This document shows, in pieces, positions 11,577-23,363 of a stretch of DNA of 60,000 bases; within the stretch, counting starts at the first letter, position 1; each line of letters starts with the position of its first letter. Position numbers and translations under genes: made by a program. This DNA comes from Antedon mediterranea (lineage: Eukaryota > Echinodermata > Crinoidea > Comatulida > Antedonidae), in NCBI RefSeq assembly GCF_964355755.1, contig NC_092680.1, positions 4,505,001 through 4,565,000 of the forward strand, given 5' to 3'. The notes below the pieces were generated by a model that did not search any database, was not told where the DNA came from, and worked only from the letters and a program-made list of their open reading frames with translations.

Positions 11577-11830
11577 TACCGTATATATCCTCTGATATAA
11601 TCCCACCTTGTTAGGACACGCAATTGGGCCGACTTTGTGGTGAAGACTATACCCAAGAAAACCCCGGTTCATGAAAAAATGATTGGAAAGGCAAAGCATA
11701 TGAACTGAATAGAGACACACAACCAGAACAAAAGTCAATACTGGGACTATATCCAGGAATACATTGTTTAGTTTGTGAAACTTAGACATAAAGTAGACCC
11801 AAAGTGGGATTATACCCGAGGATATGGTGG
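11577..11830. mobile_element. MITE-like element, family 3
   Basis: Terminal inverted repeats: left TATCCTCTGATATAATCCCACC (from about 11587, in two blocks of under 20 bases) and right AAGTGGGATTATACCCGAGGATA (ending about 11824). They share the core ATCCTCxGxTATAATCCCAC. About 250 bp in all, with no coding capacity. Paired TATAATCCCA words near 28592-28623 look like a second, degraded member. Confidence 0.6.
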
Positions 11831-12595
11831 TAGTTTTAACAAAACCTTGGATTGTTTTTGTAAATTTAGGAAAATAGGTATAATTTCATACAGTATGAAA
11901 TTTCTAAAAATTGACCTGACCAAAACCGATGGGCCAGTTGGTGTATTGGTGATTTTACAGGCCCATCATGGGTTTTACTGGCCATTGGTCAAAATGGTTT
12001 GCCCATTAATAATTGTCAATGTATTAGCTACAGACAACAAAATTCTATTCTTTTTAATTGGTCATGGAATGTACTGTACATGGTCACCACATTACCTTTG
12101 TTTTTAAGAGGAAGTGGAGTACTGTAATTTGTTGTATTGACATGTGTTTTAAATCTCAAATCGATGAGTTGAAAAATCAAACAGTTCTGCTTTCTGATTG
12201 TAAATGTATTTTTGTACCTTCTCTAGATTCAGACTACTTTCAAATGTCCACAGAGATTGCCAATTTAAATTTACATTGAGCCTGTTTAAAATTACTGCAT
12301 ATCTGTAATTCTTTTTATGGAAAAAATAATAGGCTATTCAGTAGACAATAAAAAAGAATAACATTTCGAGAGAGATGCAATCTTTCCTTCACAATGAGCA
12401 TTCACAAAGACAAATAGGAATCAGTAATAAGGCATCATTCCCACTTCATGTGTAATTTTTTGGCTTTATTAATATTACACTCGGATTGCAGTATCTGCAG
12501 TAGTACTATGTGCACATTACATAACATTTGGTTTAGTAGAACCCCTCCTTTTCAACACCCCTATTCATGGAAATTTGATTTATTAGTACTTTGTA

Positions 12596-13345
12596 TTGAC
12601 ACCTCTATTGATGGAACACCTATTCACGAAACACCTCTATTCAGGGGACACCTATTCACGAAACACCTCTATTCAGGGGACACCTATTCACGAAACACCT
12701 CTATTCAGGGGACGGGGACACCTATTCACAGGACACCTATTCACGGAACACCTCTATTCAGGAAACACCTATTCACGGAACACCTCTATTCAGGGAACAC
12801 CTATTCACAGGACACCTATTCACGGAACACCTCTATTCAGGGAACACCTATTCACGGAACACCTCTATTCAGGGAACACCTATTCACAGGACACCTATTC
12901 ACGGAACACCTCTATTCAGGGGACACCTATTCACGGACACCTATTCAGGGGACACCTATTCACGGGACACCTCTATTCAGGGGACACCTATTCACGGAAC
13001 ACCTCTATTCAGGGGACACCTATTCACGAAACACCTCTATTCAGGGGACACCTGTTCACGAAACACCTATTCACGGGACACCTATTCACGGGACACCTAT
13101 TCACGGGACACATATTCAGGGGACACCTATATTCAGGGGACACCTATTCACGGAACACCTCTATTCAGGGGACACCTATTCACGGAACACCTCTATTCAG
13201 GGGACACCTATTCACGGGACACCTAATATTCAGGGGACACCTATTCACGGGACACCTAATATTCAGGGGACACCTATTCACGGGACACCTAATATTCAGG
13301 GGACACCTATTCACGGGACACCTCTATTCAGGGGACACCTATTAA
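12596..13345. repeat. minisatellite of TTCAGGGGACACC / TTCACGGAACACC units
   Basis: Roughly 40 alternating units of CACCTCTATTCAGGGGA and CACCTATTCACGGAA type, about 17-20 bp each, forming ~36-bp dimers. Three late copies carry an extra AATATT insert (13228-13300). The array is open in two plus-strand frames (249 and 309 codons) only because the unit lacks stops; the peptides are simple repeats of TPIHGTPLFRG and are not credible genes. Relics of the same wording occur at 13420, 27720, 33945, 39970 and 48640. Confidence 0.9.
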
Positions 13346-13974
13346 GGACACACTTTTCTGTTAAAGAATCTAGATAGAAATACTGTACATGTGTTTTTTA
13401 CACTACGGCCAACCTTCATTCAGGGGACACCTATCTAATTTAAGAGAAAACTTTGTTGGTCCTAAAAGTGTTCCCTAAATAGAGGCCTTAACAAAGGTTT
13501 ATTCATACAGTATAATGCTATTCAAATAAAAACACAAAAATGATAATACAATGTGTCATGACTTATTGACTTAACATGGATAGTGTATCACTTGAATAAA
13601 TTGGATTGCCTCAGCAATATCAACAATAACTGACACTGGTGTAGTATGTAGCATTGTGTCTTAGGTTATTTTAATTAAGTATTTGATTCATTACTGTATA
13701 ATCTAATTATGTGGAATTGATCTGTCTAATGCAGACTCAGTGTTACAATACATGTGTTTATTTGACATTTATGTTGTCCATTACATAAATTAGTGCTGAG
13801 AAACCTCTAAAATGACCAAATAAGGATACAAGTTGAATAAATTAACATAATTAATGTAAAATTTAACAATAATATAATATTTATAACTGAAGTTTTTGTA
13901 AAAAAAAGAAAAAGAGAATAAAAAAAACTGTACTGTACTTTATAATTGAATTATTAATTACTGTATGTTTATTA

Positions 13975-14270
13975 AAAAATCCTAGCACTGGCAGACAATA
14001 TAATATAAAATATTTATTTTATTTTATGGGCTAAAAAATTAACTTACACATACTGTAGTGTAGTGCATCAGCCATACTAAATTGGAATATTTTGTCATTC
14101 CATCCAGTAGATAAATAATTTTAAAAAAACTTGCACTGGTGGTAGACAGAAAATAAAAGATATTTATTTTTATTTTATGGGCTAAAAATTTAAATTTACA
14201 AGTAAATGCATCAGCCATACTACAGTAAATTGAAATATTTTGTCATTCCATCCAGCAGATAAATAATTCA
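13975..14270. repeat. tandem duplication, ~145-bp unit
   Basis: Two adjacent diverged copies. Each has GCACTGG near its start, then ATTTTATGGGCTAAAAA, GCATCAGCCATACTA and ATTTTGTCATTCCATCCAG before GATAAATAATT. No coding content. Confidence 0.85.
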
Positions 14271-15005
14271 GCCTTAAAGTCTATTTTTGTTTATATCGTC
14301 AATATGATACGAATGCAAGATTTAAATTATAATTATTTTAGTCAATCGCAGCAGAGTCCTAATTCACATCCTACGTACGTACGTCTGTTGTCGACATGAC
14401 CTGACTCATAATATCCTGAATTTATATTTATTGACGTAGAGAGCGGCGCTTTTTATAGCGCGCCATTCTTCGTTGGTAAATTCAGTGAAATCGTTAGCAC
14501 TTTTGACAGGAAATTATGCTATTGATTCTCTTTTATTTTCATTTATTTTGATATTGCATTTTGTCGTGGTTGATGAACCCATTTGTGTCAGCTATTGGGT
14601 GCCATTAATACAAGGATCAATTTCCTCTTACTGTTTGCCATTCAATTAGTAACCTATATTGTTATTATAATATTAAATTTTGCTACTCTTTCGTTTGTAT
14701 TTTATATTTTAGTGTATAATTTATTTATTGTACTAATAATTGTTGAGTTGGTGAACAGTTCAATAAGGATCAATTTTAAGCTCAGCTACAGGCATGTATT
14801 TCGGATATATTTAGTAAAATGCTACGTACATAAATTAAAAACTTAAAATAAATAATTTTGCTATTTTCAGTAGTGAATAACACTAGCAGTTATATCCGGT
14901 GGCTCTTTAGAAAATGAAATGAAAATAGTGGACACATAAATGTCTTTTTTTAAATAGTTTTTCAATATTCATTTAAATTGTTTCCAAATACAAAACAAAT
15001 AGACA

Positions 15006-15051
15006 AAACATGTGCTAAACACCTAGGCGCCTAGGTGTTTAGCACATGTTT
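15006..15051. repeat. 46-bp perfect palindrome, no spacer
   Basis: The left arm AAACATGTGCTAAACACCT, continuing AGGC, is followed immediately by its exact reverse complement. The centre is AGGCGCCT. All 23 base pairs match with no loop. Only short AT-rich intron surrounds it. Confidence 0.95.
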
Positions 15052-15309
15052 AGCGCTAGTTGGCCAATAATGATATACAATGTTGGTCATCTTTTATCAT
15101 GTTGTTGTTGTGGTTGATTACTATAGGCTACTAAAGTGCTATCAGTATAAGGATGTATTTCACACTACTTTTGTAAAATTAATCATTGTCAAGTTTATTA
15201 ACCTATTGTCTCCATTATTAGATTTTTGAAAAATGCAAATTCAATTTATATTAGTGTGATTTACCCAATTTTGTAATAATATTAATTACCTGTTGTTTCT
15301 AAAACCCAT

Positions 15310-15365
15310 TTCTGGAGAAGAGATCATTTTTGTAATTCTGCAGTACAAAATTGATCTCTTTACAT
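15310..15365. repeat. imperfect inverted repeat
   Basis: AAGAGATCATTTTTGTA and TACAAAATTGATCTCTT face each other around a 9-bp loop, with one or two mismatches. It may be the core of a small MITE within 15240-15480. Confidence 0.55.
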
Positions 15366-16394
15366 GTTTATCATTACAAAATTACATTTCATTATGATAA
15401 TTCTCAACATTTTATCCATGGTTGTTATAATACTACAATGTAATTGATATTAAATACTAATATTGAATTTTTTAAATAAAAAAATCTAAATACTTATTTT
15501 CTTTTATTTTTAACTAATAATTTATTTCAATGTAACAAAGGAATCCTGTGTGAAAGATGTTTGTCACCCTCTATAGTACAAGTAAATTATCCATGCATAA
15601 CAGTACGCAAAGTTCATGTCATGTAAAAATGTAAATTAGAATATTCCTATGTGTTTGTGTCAAATTCGTTATAGCCGTGATGATCTCTGATACTAAGTTG
15701 TTATGGCTCAAAATATATTTGTTTTTATTTTCTGAATTACTATACACTGCAGTATTTATTACTTTGTACCATCTACTTTTTCAAAAAATTTGCAGTTGAG
15801 CACATCATAGTAAAATTAGTAAGATTACTCACATCATATTTTACCTTTTTTTTAATGAATTAAAATTTATGCAAGAACAAACATTTTTTTTGTGTATATA
15901 ATTTAATAAAGCTAACATTTTCTAATAAACAATCATACAATAATAGGCACTTGTTTCATTATTATTATTATTGTTTAGTTTTCTTGTCTTGTAATTGTTA
16001 CCTATTCAAAAATATTGTTTTGCATACCATTACCAATTATCATCATTAATATCAAATCAGACAGAAGTTCGTAATGTATACTGTTTGATGCTTATTTATC
16101 TCTTTCTCCCTCTCCCCTCCCCCCTCTCCCCACCACATTCTCTATAAAGTTATAATGCTCCACTTACAGTATGTTTAAAAAATCAAAAATATATATTGTA
16201 TATACTACAAATAAAATTATTAACATTGCACAAAACTACAAAGAATTCTAAATTAAGTTGAGACACTATTCTGAACTAAACCACTTTCAACAGTAAAATG
16301 CATTAATATTTAAGTACAATTTCTTTACGTCATAATTTTCAAATCTCCTCTGAATATCTTAAGATTTGGACCTAGACAGTTGTCTATTTAAGAT

Positions 16395-16510
16395 GTCTCA
16401 TATATGGACATGATTATGTCATATCACTACCATATTTGGGCATATTACTACCATATTTGGGAACATCACACTTGTTTTGTCAAACTAGTTTGATAGTGTA
16501 GACAGAGCTT
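16395..16510 (+). mobile_element. MITE family 1, partial copy (right part)
   Basis: Contains TATATGGACATGATTATGTC, CATATCACTACCATATTTGG and the right terminus GTTTGATAGTGTAGACAGAG followed by CTTAAG. The left terminus is missing or replaced by divergent sequence. Confidence 0.8.
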
Positions 16511-17639
16511 AAGAAACCACTTTGCGGCTCATATTTAATACATTATTCAAAAGTGAGTTTTAACAGTTGAATAATCAATGAATATATAGCTGATGAACAA
16601 GTAAGTGAGATTTGTACTGTATCAAATTCTCACTAGTAATAGTATCTTTAATTTTCTTCCTATTTTTTAAAAATAATATAATAATAATATGTAATAAGTA
16701 TACATTAAGTGAGGTTAATGACCCTCTACCAATAGTTAGAAGGGTTTATTAGTTTCAGAAATAAAAGAAGAATTTTCAATTATATAGAATAGGGAGAAAT
16801 TTTTATTCCATTTTCCCAATTTACACTAGACATTTATAGGTTTTTAAACCTTAAATTGCTTAAAAAAAAAAAAAAAATCCATCGTAAAATACAGTATTTC
16901 AAACATTTTTAATGTTTTACAATTTTCGTTTTTTGTGATTGTGTGTCCACAAATTAACCAACATCGTTTATGATCATATTATAAGCGTATTATTAGGAAT
17001 CAGCATGCCATCAGAATGAGGGACTCAATGGAAGATTGGGGAAATCCCTTTCTTATCAGGGATGCTTTTTAAGTTTAAATGGGTCATGTGTTCTAGGCCT
17101 CCAAGAAGACTTTTTCCATCACCAGAACTATATAAGGAGGGATTTAACATTTTTAATATTGATTTTTTTTACCAATCTTAAGTAGGTTGCTGTATTTAAT
17201 AGCGCCATTTTGTACCGTTTTTACCGTTTTGTAACTTCATGTTTTTGATGATTATTAGTTTGTACCTTCTACATGAGAAGGAAACACTGTTGACCTGTAT
17301 TTCTCAATTATTAACTATGCTATTTTATTACTATATTTCAATTTATATAATAACGTTTTTGAATTCAATACACACGCTTATTTGAATTTTCATCATAAAA
17401 TTTGCGTAATAACCTTCTTTTGTTACTTTCTTCTTTAATGCTGAATCAACTCTTGAGCAACGTTATTCCAATGCCGGTCTGAGAATTTAATTGTACAGAG
17501 TACCCTTTATCTATCCAACAGCTTATTATTTATTCTTTGAATAAAGTAGTAAGTGTTAGGTAATTTAGTTAAAATGCATTATGCGATGGTAGTCATGCTA
17601 ATTTAACGGATTGTGTGTGTTGATTGTGGATGGCGTAGT

Positions 17640-17945
17640 ATTGAAATGATCCGTCTACCAGTAGAAGAAACCCATTATAACAGTTGAGATACAGAGAAGC
17701 TATTGATTTAACATTCTGTACTGTTTAGTCCCAACGAGTCAGCTCATTCAGTCGTTTCACAAATGAGCAAATTATTAAAATGCACGCTACAGTAGGTTTA
17801 TGCCAATTGATATCAAGCAAGACAACGATGATGAGGCTGTGAGGAGAAGGAGGAGGAGTCGTAGAAGTAGGAGTGTGGTAGTACCATCAAAGAGGCCTAA
17901 ACAATACACAATAATTGGAATATACAGTTTACTCGGATTTAATAT
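17640..17945 (+). promoter_or_regulatory. putative internal promoter / 5' UTR of dystrobrevin exon 1B
   Basis: An interval less AT-rich than its neighbours, lying directly upstream of a candidate alternative first coding exon. It contains the start and body of an upstream ORF (17800-17949). No clear TATA box or initiator was recognised. Its assignment as a promoter is inference from position and composition. Confidence 0.35.
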
Positions 17946-17949
17946 ATGA
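17800..17949 (+). CDS. upstream ORF, 49 aa, arginine-rich
   Basis: ATG at 17800 to TGA at 17947-17949. It begins MPIDIKQDNDDEAV, has an Arg/Ser tract (RRRRRSRRSRS) and ends in a hydrophobic stretch (YTIIGIYSLLGFNI). Its stop overlaps the ATG of candidate exon 1B in the arrangement ATGA. It may be a regulatory upstream ORF or chance; no family is recognised. Confidence 0.3.
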   Translation: MPIDIKQDNDDEAVRRRRRSRRSRSVVVPSKRPKQYTIIGIYSLLGFNI

Positions 17950-18000
17950 AAATGATAGCAGATTTCGAATGTATATATGAAATCGACCCCGAAAACAATG
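17946..18000 (+). CDS. dystrobrevin exon 1B (candidate alternative first exon)
   Basis: ATG at 17946 and another at 17952 (AAA at -3, better context) open MKMIADFECIYEIDPENN. The exon ends AATG|gtaagg at 18000 in phase 1, the phase required by the acceptor at 29729. An in-frame TAA at 17940-17942 shows the frame begins here. Vertebrate dystrobrevin genes use several promoters, so an alternative N-terminus is plausible. There is no residue-level homology to confirm it. Confidence 0.45.
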
Positions 18001-20440
18001 GTAAGGTAATATAATATGATATTTTCAACTGATGTATTTTTTAGATTATTTCTATTATTGTCAATGTTATATCTAATGTCCTGAAATTATATTATTTTCA
18101 TCTAAGGACATGTATTGTCTATTCTAAACATACTAGTACTGTCGGTATGCTCACATAAATTTAGAGCAATAAAATAAATGATTTATACAGAATGAATTGG
18201 CAACATTAGCTTGGCTTTGATTTAAATCTAGGTTGGTTTGTCCATTGTGTGTTGCTGTGCTGTTGTTGAGTCATCAGTATATTTTTGAAATGTAGAAAAA
18301 TGTATTATTTGTAATTCAAACAATAGCGAAATAGTGCAGTACATTAGGAGAAGTAATTGTATTATATAAGTACAGACATGTTAATGTGATGACCATATAT
18401 GGCCTAGTAATAGTATGCTCATACTAAATCTCTCCAAAATGTCATACTTCATCATCCATACAATAGAGAATATTTGTTTGTATTGGTTAATTCTACAGGT
18501 TTTTTAAAACAAATCTATACAGCTATACATTTTGGTTGAATATCATCAAAATTCATAATTACAGTATTCTAATTTCTAACGAGTGTCGGGTGTTCTTAAT
18601 TGATGGATAGCCAAGGTTGATGGTACTTGTTGTTTCCAGTAATTGCATTACTAATTACATTCATAAACAAAACAATAGCATCATAATATGATGTTTCCCT
18701 TTTTGTATATCCAAACAATGCAATCAAATAATTGTGTACACATTACATCTATCTTGTATATAATATCTGACTGTACATATACAGTACAATGGATGTGTGC
18801 AACAAACAAAATGTAGCGAATGTGTGGGAATTTAGACAACATTTTGGTCGCCATATTGGAGCCAAGATGGCAGCTAATTCTCAAATGTGGAACTTTCCCA
18901 GTACAATTCCGATCATTTTGATAAACCATCTATGGATGATGCATGTAGTAGTGATCATTTGTATTCAACAAACAACAAACAAGTACTGTACTGTAAAACT
19001 GTAATCATTCTTTATAGATACTGTAGATATTATATATTATAGGCAAATTGTACATATTTTTGTTGCTATTACAGTAGTTCCATAGTATTGTTTATTGAGA
19101 TTTGGGTTCATGATCATTTGAATCCACCCAAATAGAACATCTTCAAACTATAATTATAAATTACTTTAAGAAAGAATTTATTTTAAATGGAAAATTGTTA
19201 TGGAAGGTAACAAAAATGTATAGTTAGTAGTGTACTAAAACAAAAATCTAAGCGCCATTCTAGTAAAGATAAAAACTGTATCATATCATTAGATTGTCAT
19301 TATTTTCTTAAACTACAGACTATATGAATAACTGTGTACTGTACCCCAAAGACAAATATTAGTCAGCGCATAATTGCCATTTTAATTTAAAATCAAGTAC
19401 GGTACAGTACTGTATATCTTTTTGCTTAAAATCTAATATTACTTTTTCACTTCCTGTTTCCTATTAAATGAAGGTGCAGTATGATTGTTGTTTATAATTA
19501 TTTTTATTTGTTTTATTATATTGATAATTATTTTTATAGTTGAGTCATTGTCCCTAGGGTGGTTTATATAACTGGATGTTTTATTATCTATGAGAGTTCA
19601 TCTTCAGGTCATACTTAATGTATGCTCTAATTGTTGATTTTAAACAACTGTATTTTGTACTAATTTATTTTATTTCTACTGAGTGCTACTGTACTGTTTG
19701 TAATGAAAAACATATTTTTGACACTGATATCATGGATGCAATTAGTCACATTAATTTTTTTAAATCTATAAACATAAGGATATACTGTACCATCATTTTC
19801 CTGAAACTTTGAACAACCAACTACCTAAAATTAATTGTTAATTTTAAAATCACTGTAAACCCACATAACAAAATTTGACTATAGAGATTTATAATATTTC
19901 AGCAAGCTGGTAATGTACAGTCAGTAGGTTTCCTATACCGTAGTTATTAGTATGACCTTAATAGGATCACACTATTATAATCCATAATTTAAACACTAAA
20001 ATGATTTTTCAGTTGATCACATTTCTATTCCTAGGCGTTAAAATGTAACAAACTATTATTCTCACCTCATCCCCAGTAAGGTGAAGTGGTTGTCATTTTT
20101 CTTGATTATTGGATTTTATTTAATAGTTTTCATCATTGATATAGTTAGTTTTATACTATCTACGTTTTTCGTGTTTTGTGATACGTGTATTCAGATACTG
20201 ACCCAACCAAGACCCGAATTTGGTCCTTTACAAGGTACCACAAATAACAATTGTAATTGAGAAGTTTTTAAAATGGTTAAATATTATTATTATTTCTCTT
20301 AAAACAAAAAGAAAATATTCATTGGCCATGCTAATAAAAAGTATGGAAAATTTTTTTTAACTGGAAAAATTAATGGAAAGGAAAGCAGACTAGAAAGGTA
20401 AATAGTCAATTCCTACAAACAATAACCAACAACTAGGAAC
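18001..20440. other. intron 1 sequence, no gene seen
   Basis: AT-rich with frequent TACTGTA/TACAGTA words. Small ORFs on both strands at 18681-19004 overlap one another and show no domain. Confidence 0.6.
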
Positions 20441-20520
20441 TATAGCTTGAACTTTATGTGACAAAAAAAATGCTATGTGCCCATATATGGACATGATGAT
20501 GTCATATCAGTACCATGTTT

Positions 20521-20702
20521 AAGCTTGGTTCCCACTAGAACGTAACGCAAGGACGTAAACGCAGCGCAAGCATTTTAACCAATGACAAGCGAAGTTATAG
20601 ATAGTTTAGCAATCACAAGCGAATAAGCCATCGCTTGTGATTGGTCAATTAACTTGCGTTGCGTTACGTCCTTGTGCTGCGTCGCTAGTGGGAACCACGC
20701 TT
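20521..20702. mobile_element. MITE family 2
   Basis: Terminal inverted repeats AAGCTTGGTTCCCACTAG on the left and CTAGTGGGAACCACGCTT on the right. Subterminal GTAACGCAAGGACG is matched by a degraded inverse copy. Internal AATCACAAGCGA and TCGCTTGTGATT can pair. Length is 182 bp, non-coding. A near-identical copy lies at 28329-28509. Confidence 0.9.
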
Positions 20703-20734
20703 TAGGCATACAGTATTGATTGAATGTATATTTA

Positions 20735-20995
20735 TACTGGGTAACCTCTTCAGTCAAAGACTGGTCTCCCAGAGGGCCCAGTTGGTGATCAGTGGCTGTA
20801 ATGTACTAATACACCGGGGTAACCCCCTACTCGTCTCGAAAGATGTACTAGGTTCTTTAAAGTGCACACGAGCTAGATGTGTACACTGGACCTACGGTTT
20901 ATAGTCCTTATCCGAGAAGACTCGTTCTACCACCAGAACCGATGTCATGGCTACGTAATTACGGTTCCACTGTCTTAACCGCTCGGCCACTCACT
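20735..20995 (-). mobile_element. tRNA-derived SINE
   Basis: Read on the minus strand, it starts GGAGTGAGTGGCCGAGCGGT, a clear Ser/Leu-type tRNA A-box region, with a B-box-like GGTTC about 40 bp on. The body contains GGGGGTTACCCCGGTGT, and the tail ends ACTGAAGAGGTTACCC. A second SINE at 54946-55226 shares the end ACTGACGAGGTTACCC. The ORFs in this interval are chance. Confidence 0.7.
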
Positions 20996-21074
20996 CCATA
21001 TTTGGGTGCATCACACTTTTTTTGTCAAACTAGATACCAAGTCAGAATTTTTACCAAAATCTATGCTCACTTTT

Positions 21075-22960
21075 CTGCTAAATCTCTAGTTTGAAAAGAG
21101 CACAGGAAAAATTAAAGTTTATTCCTAAAATGTTTTCCATTGATGTTTCCAGGACTCCATGACTGTATAGTTCAGGCCTGGAGATGATAATTTAAAGTCA
21201 ATGTTCACATTACAGTAGTGCTCTTTTGTTTCACAGGAGCAACAATCTATAGTTCACTTTTGCTGCTAGTATCAATAATCATGTTTGAAAAGGACACTTC
21301 TGGAAAAAGGAAGTTTATTCAAATGTTTTCCATTGATGTTTCCAGGACACCCTGACTGTATAGTTCAGGCCTGGAGATGATAATTTAAAGTCAATGTTCA
21401 CATTACAGTAGTGCTCTTTTGTTTCACAGGAGCAACAATCTATAGTTCACTTTTGCTGCTAGTATCAATAATCATGTTAGAAAAGGACACTTCTGGAAAA
21501 AGGAAGTTTATTCAAATGTTTTCCATTGATGTTTCCAGGACACCCTGACTGTATAGTTCAGGCCTGGAGATGATAATTTAAAGTCAATGTTCACATTACA
21601 GTAGTGCTCTTTTGTTTCACAGGAGCAACAATCTATAGTTCACTTTTGCTGCTAGTATCAATAATCATGTTTGAAAAGGACACTTCTGGAAAAAGGAAGT
21701 TTATTCAAATGTTTTCCATTGATGTTTCCAGGACACCCTGACTGTATAGTTCAGGCCTGGAGATGATAATTTAAAGTCAATGTTCACATTACAGTAGTGC
21801 TCTTTTGTTTCACAGGAGCAACAATCTATAGTTCACTTTTGCTGCTAGTATCAATAATCATGTTAGAAAAGGACACTTCTGGAAAAAGGAAGTTTATTCA
21901 AATGTTTTCCATTGATGTTTCCAGGACACCCTGACTGTATAGTTCAGGCCTGGAGATGATAATTTAAAGTCAATGTTCACATTACAGTAGTGCTCTTTTG
22001 TTTCACAGGAGCAACAATCTATAGTTCACTTTTGCTGCTAGTATCAATAATCATGTTTGAAAAGGACACTTCTGGAAAAAGGAAGTTTATTCAAATGTTT
22101 TCCATTGATGTTTCCAGGACACCCTGACTGTATAGTTCAGGCCTGGAGATGATAATTTAAAGTCAATGTTCACATTACAGTAGTGCTCTTTTGTTTCACA
22201 GGAGCAACAATCTATAGTTCACTTTTGCTGCTAGTATCAATAATCATGTTAGAAAAGGACACTTCTGGAAAAAGGAAGTTTATTCAAATGTTTTCCATTG
22301 ATGTTTCCAGGACATCCTGACTGTATAGTTCAGGCCTGGAGATGATAATTTAAAGTCAATGTTCACATTACAGTAGTGCTCTTTTGTTTCACAGGAGCAA
22401 CAATCTATAGTTCACTTTTGCTGCTAGTATCAATAATCATGTTAGAAAAGGACACTTCTGGAAAAAGGAAGTTTATTCAAATGTTTTCCATTGATGTTTC
22501 CAGGACATCCTGACTGTATAGTTCAGGCCTGGAGATGATAATTTAAAGTCAATGTTCACATTACAGTAGTGCTCTTTTTTTTCACAGGAGCAACAATCTA
22601 TAGTTCACTTTTGCTGCTAGTATCAATAATCATGTTAGAAAAGGACACTTCTGGAAAAAGGAAGTTTATTCAAATGTTTTCCATTGATGTTTCCAGGACA
22701 CCCTGACTGTATAGTTCAGGCCTGGAGATGATAATTTAAAGTCAATGTTCACATTACAGTTAGTGTTCATTTGTTGCACTCAAATGGAGCAACAATCTGT
22801 AGATCTATAGATCACTTTTGCTGCTAGTATCATGTTTGAAAATGACACTTCAGGAAAAAGGAGGTTCATTCAAACCTTTGCCATTGATGTTTCCAAGACA
22901 TTATAGTTATCACCAGGCCTGGAGACGACCGTAATTTAAAGTCAACATTCACAAAGACAA
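21075..22960. repeat. 193-bp tandem satellite, about nine units
   Basis: Markers such as TGATGTTTCCAGGACA recur at 21334, 21527, 21720, 21913, 22106, 22299, 22492 and 22685, exactly 193 bp apart. Degenerate copies lie at each end (21141 and 22885). Copies alternate between ATGTTTGAAAAGG and ATGTTAGAAAAGG over the first six units, giving a 386-bp dimer; the last units are all of the second type. Interior copies are nearly identical. No coding content. Confidence 0.97.
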
Positions 22961-23216
22961 GACACAGAAAAAGATCATTATGTTTTAGGTCTAATGATCA
23001 TTTGTGCATGAATGCCTTTGACTATATAATACAATAGGGAAATGATGGTGATCAGAATGCGTTCAGTTATAATTATCAGAATGCGTTCACTTACAATGAT
23101 CAATAATTCTATGTATTTTTAAATTATGGAAACTAACGATACCATGTGGGATTCGTTAGTATGACCTGCAATCAACATCATTTGTGCTGCTACAGCATTT
23201 GAGGTTTTTGCTTTCT

Positions 23217-23363
23217 TTAAGCTCTGTCTACACTATCAAACTAGTTAGATAAAAAAAGTGGGATATGCTTAAATATTGTAGATATATGAAATCATCATAT
23301 CCATATATTGACGATCACATTTTTTTGTAGCATACCTGTAATGTTTGATAGTGTAGACAGACC
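23217..23363 (-). mobile_element. MITE family 1 copy
   Basis: Termini are TTAAGCTCTGTCTACACTAT and GTTTGATAGTGTAGACAGAC. It is in reverse orientation (AAACTAGTT end first). The interior is diverged from the family. Confidence 0.8.

Larger units (their letters stand above)
20447..21032 (+). mobile_element. MITE family 1 copy interrupted by two nested insertions
   Basis: The left half (ACTTTATGTGAC...GATGATGTCATATCA) ends at 20520 and the right half (CCATATTTGGGTGCATCACA...GTCAAACTAG) resumes at 20996. Between them sit a family 2 MITE (20521-20702) and a tRNA-derived SINE (about 20735-20995). The terminal GTTTGATAGTGTAG is absent on the right. Confidence 0.75.

Noticed and set aside
12448-13377. 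309- and 249-codon plus-strand ORFs
   Set aside because: They are translations of a minisatellite whose unit has no stop in two frames; composition and lack of any other signal argue against a gene.
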